Part shown: piece by piece, positions 6,382-8,982 of the stretch
How the letters are laid out: the number at the start of each line of letters is the position of its first letter
Numbering within the stretch: position 1 is the stretch's first letter
NCBI GenBank assembly: GCA_035340715.1
Contig: DAOQTX010000067.1
Coordinates: forward strand, 1 to 8,982
From: DAOQTX01 sp035340715
Lineage (GTDB): Bacteria; Bacteroidota; Bacteroidia; AKYH767-A; OLB10
DNA: 8,982 nucleotides
Direction of reading: 5' to 3'
Made by a program: the position numbers and the translations under genes
The notes under the pieces: model-generated
The model's input: only the letters and a program-made list of their open reading frames with translations
Database searches by the model: none
What the model was told of the DNA's origin: nothing

Positions 6382-6413
6382 CAAAGTTACAAAGCAAGAT
6401 GTTGCTTTGCAAA
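6382..6413 (-). promoter_or_regulatory. Promoter of clpS with palindromic spacer
   Basis: The minus strand shows TTTG (6413-6410), a 20-nt spacer, and TAACTTTG (6389-6382), an exact fit to the Bacteroidota -33/-7 consensus at a normal spacing. The start would lie near 6376-6378, giving a leader of roughly 10-12 nt before the ATG at 6366. The element begins 5 nt past the stop codon of the TolB-like gene. No terminator separates the two, so read-through from upstream remains possible. Confidence 0.75.
6390..6409. repeat. Perfect inverted repeat inside the clpS promoter spacer
   Basis: CAAAGCAA (6390-6397), GATG, TTGCTTTG (6402-6409) form an 8-bp perfect inverted repeat with a 4-nt centre. It coincides base for base with the 20-nt spacer between the -33 and -7 elements. 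Neither strand has a U-tract directly after it, so it is not a good intrinsic terminator. It could be an operator for a dimeric regulator or an RNA hairpin at the 3' end of the upstream message. Confidence 0.6.
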
Positions 6414-6417
6414 AAAA

Positions 6418-7491
6418 CTACTCAACCCAATCGGAAATAAATAAATTGGTGTCTCGTGTTCCACCATTATTTCGGTTTGAAGAAAAAATCAGCTTCTTTC
6501 CATCAAACGAAAACATTGGAAATGCATCAAATACCGGATCAAATGTAATCTGTTCCAACCCGGTACCATCCAAATTAATCATGAATAAATTAAAATTGAA
6601 TCCTCTTGCTGATTTATGATTAGATGAAAATATCACCTTGTTACCCGAAGGGTGAAAAAATGGCGCCCAATTGGCTTTACCTAAATTTGTTAGTTGTTTC
6701 AAATCACTACCATCGGCATTGCATATATAGAGTTCCATGTTGGTGGGTTGAACCAAGCCTTCGTTCAGTAAATTTTTGTAATTATTAATTTCCTCTTCTG
6801 TTTTAGGTCTGGATGAACGAAAAAGTAGTTTCGAACCATCGGGTGAAAAAAATGCACCACCGTCATAACCCAATTCAAACGTAATTTGTTTTACGTCACT
6901 ACCATCAATATTCATGGTATAAAGTTCTAAATCACCACTGCGCATGCTGGTGAAAACTATTTTATCCCCTTTGGGTGAAACTGTAGCCTCTGCATCGTAG
7001 CCGGGATTGTTCGTTAGTTGCTTAATGACATTCCCATTTAAATCGGCTACAAAAATGTCAAACGAATCGTAGATTGGCCAAACATACTTGCCATCGTCTC
7101 TACGCTCAGGTACAGGCGGACAATTCTCATCACCTAAATGTGTACTGGCATATAAAACCGATTTATTGCCCGGCATAAAATAGGAACAAGTAGTTCTTCC
7201 CTTTCCTGTGCTCAACATTTTCGGGGCAGCTTTCTTGACGTTGGTCTTTTTTAAGTTGTACAAAAAAATTTGATCGCAAGATGCATTCCAACCATCATAG
7301 GTAGCTTGAAAAGTAAGCATGCAATTGTCAAAACTAAAATATGCTTCTGCATTATCACCACCAAAGGTGAGTTGCTTCATATTTTTAAGATGCTTTTCCT
7401 GAGGATATAAAAGATTATCGCTCTTCTGTGCTTGTGTTTTTAAGTTTGCCAACAGAATGAATGATAGTAAGGCTATAAATATTCTTTTCAT
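6418..7491 (-). CDS. Secreted TolB-like beta-propeller protein (PD40/WD40-like repeats)
   Basis: This 357-residue protein has an N-terminal Sec signal peptide (about 1-21, ending TQAQ), so it should be periplasmic or exported. The body is a TolB-like beta-propeller with repeated PD40-type blades. Examples are VSPKGDKIVFTSMR (171-184), FSPDGSKLLFRSSR (215-228), HPSGNKVIFSSN (280-291) and FSFDGKKLIFSSNR (328-341), each preceded by a KQLT/KQIT-type strand. About six blades can be counted. An insertion at about 229-252, probably helical, interrupts one blade. It lacks an obvious TolB N-terminal domain, and no tol-pal genes are adjacent, so it should not be named TolB; a protein- or polymer-binding scaffold is all that can be inferred. 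It lacks the T9SS sorting domain. It begins 11 nt after the miaE stop and is the last gene of that operon. The ATG at 7491 keeps the signal peptide. Confidence 0.88.
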   Translation of the reverse strand: MKRIFIALLSFILLANLKTQAQKSDNLLYPQEKHLKNMKQLTFGGDNAEAYFSFDNCMLTFQATYDGWNASCDQIFLYNLKKTNVKKAAPKMLSTGKGRTTCSYFMPGNKSVLYASTHLGDENCPPVPERRDDGKYVWPIYDSFDIFVADLNGNVIKQLTNNPGYDAEATVSPKGDKIVFTSMRSGDLELYTMNIDGSDVKQITFELGYDGGAFFSPDGSKLLFRSSRPKTEEEINNYKNLLNEGLVQPTNMELYICNADGSDLKQLTNLGKANWAPFFHPSGNKVIFSSNHKSARGFNFNLFMINLDGTGLEQITFDPVFDAFPMFSFDGKKLIFSSNRNNGGTRDTNLFISDWVE

Positions 7492-7502
7492 AATTATCTT
7501 TT

Positions 7503-8084
7503 TTAACCGTGCATGGTTTCTTTAACGGAGAAATTTTTCATGATTTCACCTTCATACTCTAAAAACTCTTCCCATCTTTTTTCTACATCTATCCCTTTTC
7601 CAAGTTTGCGCGCAAAGTTGATAAAAAGAGTGTAATGATTGGCTTCACTAATCATCAGTTCTTTGTAAAATTTTTTTAAATCATCATCCTCTAGTTCTTC
7701 CGATAAGATTTTAAATCGCTCGCAACTACGTGCTTCAATCATGGCAGCAACTAATAATCGATCAACCAGCAATTGTTCTTTGCTGCCTTGTTTAATGATA
7801 AATTCCATTAACAGATTTACATATTCATCCTTTCTGGGGCGACCAAATGTTAATCCTCGTTCTATTATTCTAGAATGCACTTGTTTAAAATGATCCAATT
7901 CTTCTTGTGCCACATCCAACAAACAGCTCACCAGTTCATTGTATTCAGGATATAGAATGACCATGGAGATAGCATTGCTTGCCGCTTTCTGTTCACAATA
8001 GGCATGATCGGTTAATATCTCCTCTAAATTTTTTTCCACGATGTTTACCCATCTAGGATCGGTAGCCAATTTCAGTTTAAACAT
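7503..8084 (-). CDS. miaE: MiaE-like tRNA-(ms2io6A37) hydroxylase
   Basis: From the ATG at 8084 this is 193 residues, matching MiaE size. MiaE is a non-heme diiron monooxygenase that uses O2 to hydroxylate the isopentenyl group of ms2i6A37 in tRNAs reading UNN codons. The ferritin-like four-helix ligands are all visible: Glu31 (HAYCEQKAA), Glu62-x2-His65 (EELDHF), Glu117 (MIEARSCERF) and Glu147-x2-His150 (SEANHY). KLATDPRWV at the N-terminus is also family-typical. The frame is open to 8144, but the extra 20 residues overlap the upstream gene and are not MiaE-like, whereas the ATG at 8084 has a GGAG Shine-Dalgarno 5 nt upstream. It begins 1 nt after the OstA-like stop codon, so translation is likely coupled. 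The substrate also requires MiaA and MiaB, not seen here. Presence of the enzyme suggests oxygen is available to the host. Confidence 0.93.
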   Translation of the reverse strand: MFKLKLATDPRWVNIVEKNLEEILTDHAYCEQKAASNAISMVILYPEYNELVSCLLDVAQEELDHFKQVHSRIIERGLTFGRPRKDEYVNLLMEFIIKQGSKEQLLVDRLLVAAMIEARSCERFKILSEELEDDDLKKFYKELMISEANHYTLFINFARKLGKGIDVEKRWEEFLEYEGEIMKNFSVKETMHG

Positions 8085-8085
8085 A

Positions 8086-8982
8086 TTATCTCCAATTAAA
8101 TATATCTTCTTTATTGAGTGGTCTTTTATAATCCAACCAAACAAACCCTTTCAAAAATTTCAATTCATCATTAATACTATTCATTGGTTTAAATACAGCA
8201 TCGGGTGTTTGTATCATATTGATACGATTGATTTTATTGTCGTCAACGTCAATGATCATATTACTGCATTCGGCTTTGTTCAATCCTATGTAATCCTTTT
8301 TGCTGTTGGTTCCATAATAAATGCTTTGTCCATTTCCATCTACATGAATTTGCCGCAATTGGTTATTGTCAAAAAAACCAAGCATTTTCTTTCCTTTAAT
8401 TTGATTGTAGTATCCGCTATCTACTTCACCTACAATAAAGGCCGCTTGATCCATCAGCATACTTTTTAGTTTGTTGTTCTCCATAAACAATTGAATGTAA
8501 TTTGATGTCAGTTGATAATTATTGTTCCAAAGTACCGGTTCGCCAAACATTTTCATACTGGAATCTGCGCTATTGTATGCAATCGAATCACACTTTCCTT
8601 GAATATCTTTTTTGTAAAAACGCGCATTCGGATAAGCAAAATAATCACTGGCTCTTCCGGTAGAATCGAATAGTGCAAATAAGGTATCGGCATGCATGAA
8701 TAAAGTATCATCATCTATTTTTTGCGACAATATTATATCGCCAAACACCGATGACTTTCTTAGATTCTTATTGTAATATGCATAATCACCTGCTATAGAA
8801 ATTTTTTGCACCGTATCCGATACCAGAACATTTCCAAAAGATTCTCCGGCTTGAGCAAATCGATCGTACAACAATGAATCACCTTCCAATTTTTGCACAC
8901 CAGATTGGAGCCAGGCATTTTTTCTAAAGACTGACTTTCCATTGTTAGTGTTGTACCATCCTCGTTCACAATACATGGTTGA
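8086..8982 (-). CDS. OstA-like LPS-transport-related protein, 3' part only (5' end outside window)
   Basis: The frame is open to the window edge. The visible 298 codons are the C-terminal part, and the ATG at 8976 is probably internal because family-like sequence (CERGWYNTNNG) begins right after it. The protein is made of repeating beta-jellyroll strands of the OstA/LptA type: pairs of short units such as LEGDSLLYD, ISIAGDYAYYNKN, SSVFGDIILSQ and TLFMHADTLFA. The end, LKGFVWLDYKRPLNKEDIF, is typical of the Bacteroidota OstA-like family. These proteins are thought to form a periplasmic bridge carrying LPS toward LptD; the role here is inferred from the family. It is the first visible gene of an operon with miaE and the TolB-like gene. 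Confidence 0.87.
   Translation of the reverse strand, partial: STMYCERGWYNTNNGKSVFRKNAWLQSGVQKLEGDSLLYDRFAQAGESFGNVLVSDTVQKISIAGDYAYYNKNLRKSSVFGDIILSQKIDDDTLFMHADTLFALFDSTGRASDYFAYPNARFYKKDIQGKCDSIAYNSADSSMKMFGEPVLWNNNYQLTSNYIQLFMENNKLKSMLMDQAAFIVGEVDSGYYNQIKGKKMLGFFDNNQLRQIHVDGNGQSIYYGTNSKKDYIGLNKAECSNMIIDVDDNKINRINMIQTPDAVFKPMNSINDELKFLKGFVWLDYKRPLNKEDIFNWR
8090..8093 (-). promoter_or_regulatory. Shine-Dalgarno site deciding the miaE start
   Basis: GGAG lies 5 nt before the ATG at 8084. It is formed by the last two sense codons (TGG AGA, Trp-Arg) of the OstA-like gene, directly before its TAA. It is the clearest Shine-Dalgarno in a window where most starts have none. It supports the 193-residue MiaE over the longer reading frame and suggests coupled translation across the 1-nt junction. 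Confidence 0.7.

Noticed and set aside
6367..6384. TTG start giving a 101-residue ClpS
   Set aside because: The TTG is part of the TAACTTTG promoter element, and an ATG lies 18 nt downstream.
6390..6409. Inverted repeat as intrinsic terminator of the TolB-like gene
   Set aside because: The T-run precedes rather than follows the hairpin on the minus strand, and the sequence after it is TAACTTTG, which serves better as a promoter element.
6359..6619. Plus-strand open frame of 86 codons
   Set aside because: Antisense to the clpS 5' end, its promoter and the TolB-like gene end; the product is not coherent.
8085..8144. Upstream 20-codon extension of MiaE
   Set aside because: It overlaps the OstA-like gene, has no Shine-Dalgarno, and the MiaE family begins at the ATG at 8084.
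8041..8469. Plus-strand open frame of 142 codons with hydrophobic stretches
   Set aside because: Antisense to miaE and the OstA-like gene, both of which are well supported; the hydrophobicity reflects complementing AT-rich coding sequence.

Overview
The window looks like an ordinary chromosomal stretch of an AT-rich member of the Bacteroidota (Flavobacteriia/Sphingobacteriia/Chitinophagia-like; I cannot place it more finely). The evidence is: a TonB-dependent receptor with a carboxypeptidase-regulatory-like N-terminal domain, a type IX secretion (T9SS) C-terminal sorting domain, an OstA-like protein of the Bacteroidota type, mostly absent Shine-Dalgarno sites, and several upstream copies of the TAnnTTTG -7 element used by the Bacteroidota primary sigma factor. 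Every supported gene is on the minus strand, so transcription runs from high to low coordinates. No mobile element, CRISPR array, integrase or broken gene is visible.

Layout in transcription order. (1) 8982-6418: the 3' two thirds of an OstA-like envelope protein gene (cut by the window edge), a MiaE-like tRNA hydroxylase gene starting 1 nt after its stop codon, and a secreted TolB-like beta-propeller protein gene 11 nt further on. This is one tightly packed operon. (2) 6413-4514: a TTTG/TAACTTTG promoter, clpS, an M48 metallopeptidase lipoprotein, and a secreted cupredoxin with a T9SS sorting domain, closed by a strong intrinsic terminator. (3) 4458-2960: a TTTG/TACTTTTG promoter lying almost on the start codon, then a short membrane NfeD-family protein and flotillin-like FloA, 3 nt apart. 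(4) 2952-46: a TACTTTTG promoter element, tRNA-Arg(ACG), a TonB-dependent receptor starting only 17 nt after the tRNA, a small helical protein of unknown function, and a G.U-containing terminator that works best for this strand.

Functionally the window is dominated by envelope biology: LPS transport (OstA-like), outer-membrane uptake (TonB receptor), envelope or membrane quality control (M48 lipoprotein, FloA/NfeD), N-degron proteolysis (ClpS) and a secreted copper-binding domain. Two translation genes, miaE and tRNA-Arg, are interleaved. I see no convincing novel multi-gene system. The points most worth a second look are the tRNA/TonB-receptor junction, a perfect 20-bp inverted repeat that exactly fills the spacer of the clpS promoter, the very short predicted leader of the nfeD-floA operon, and the cupredoxin-T9SS protein.
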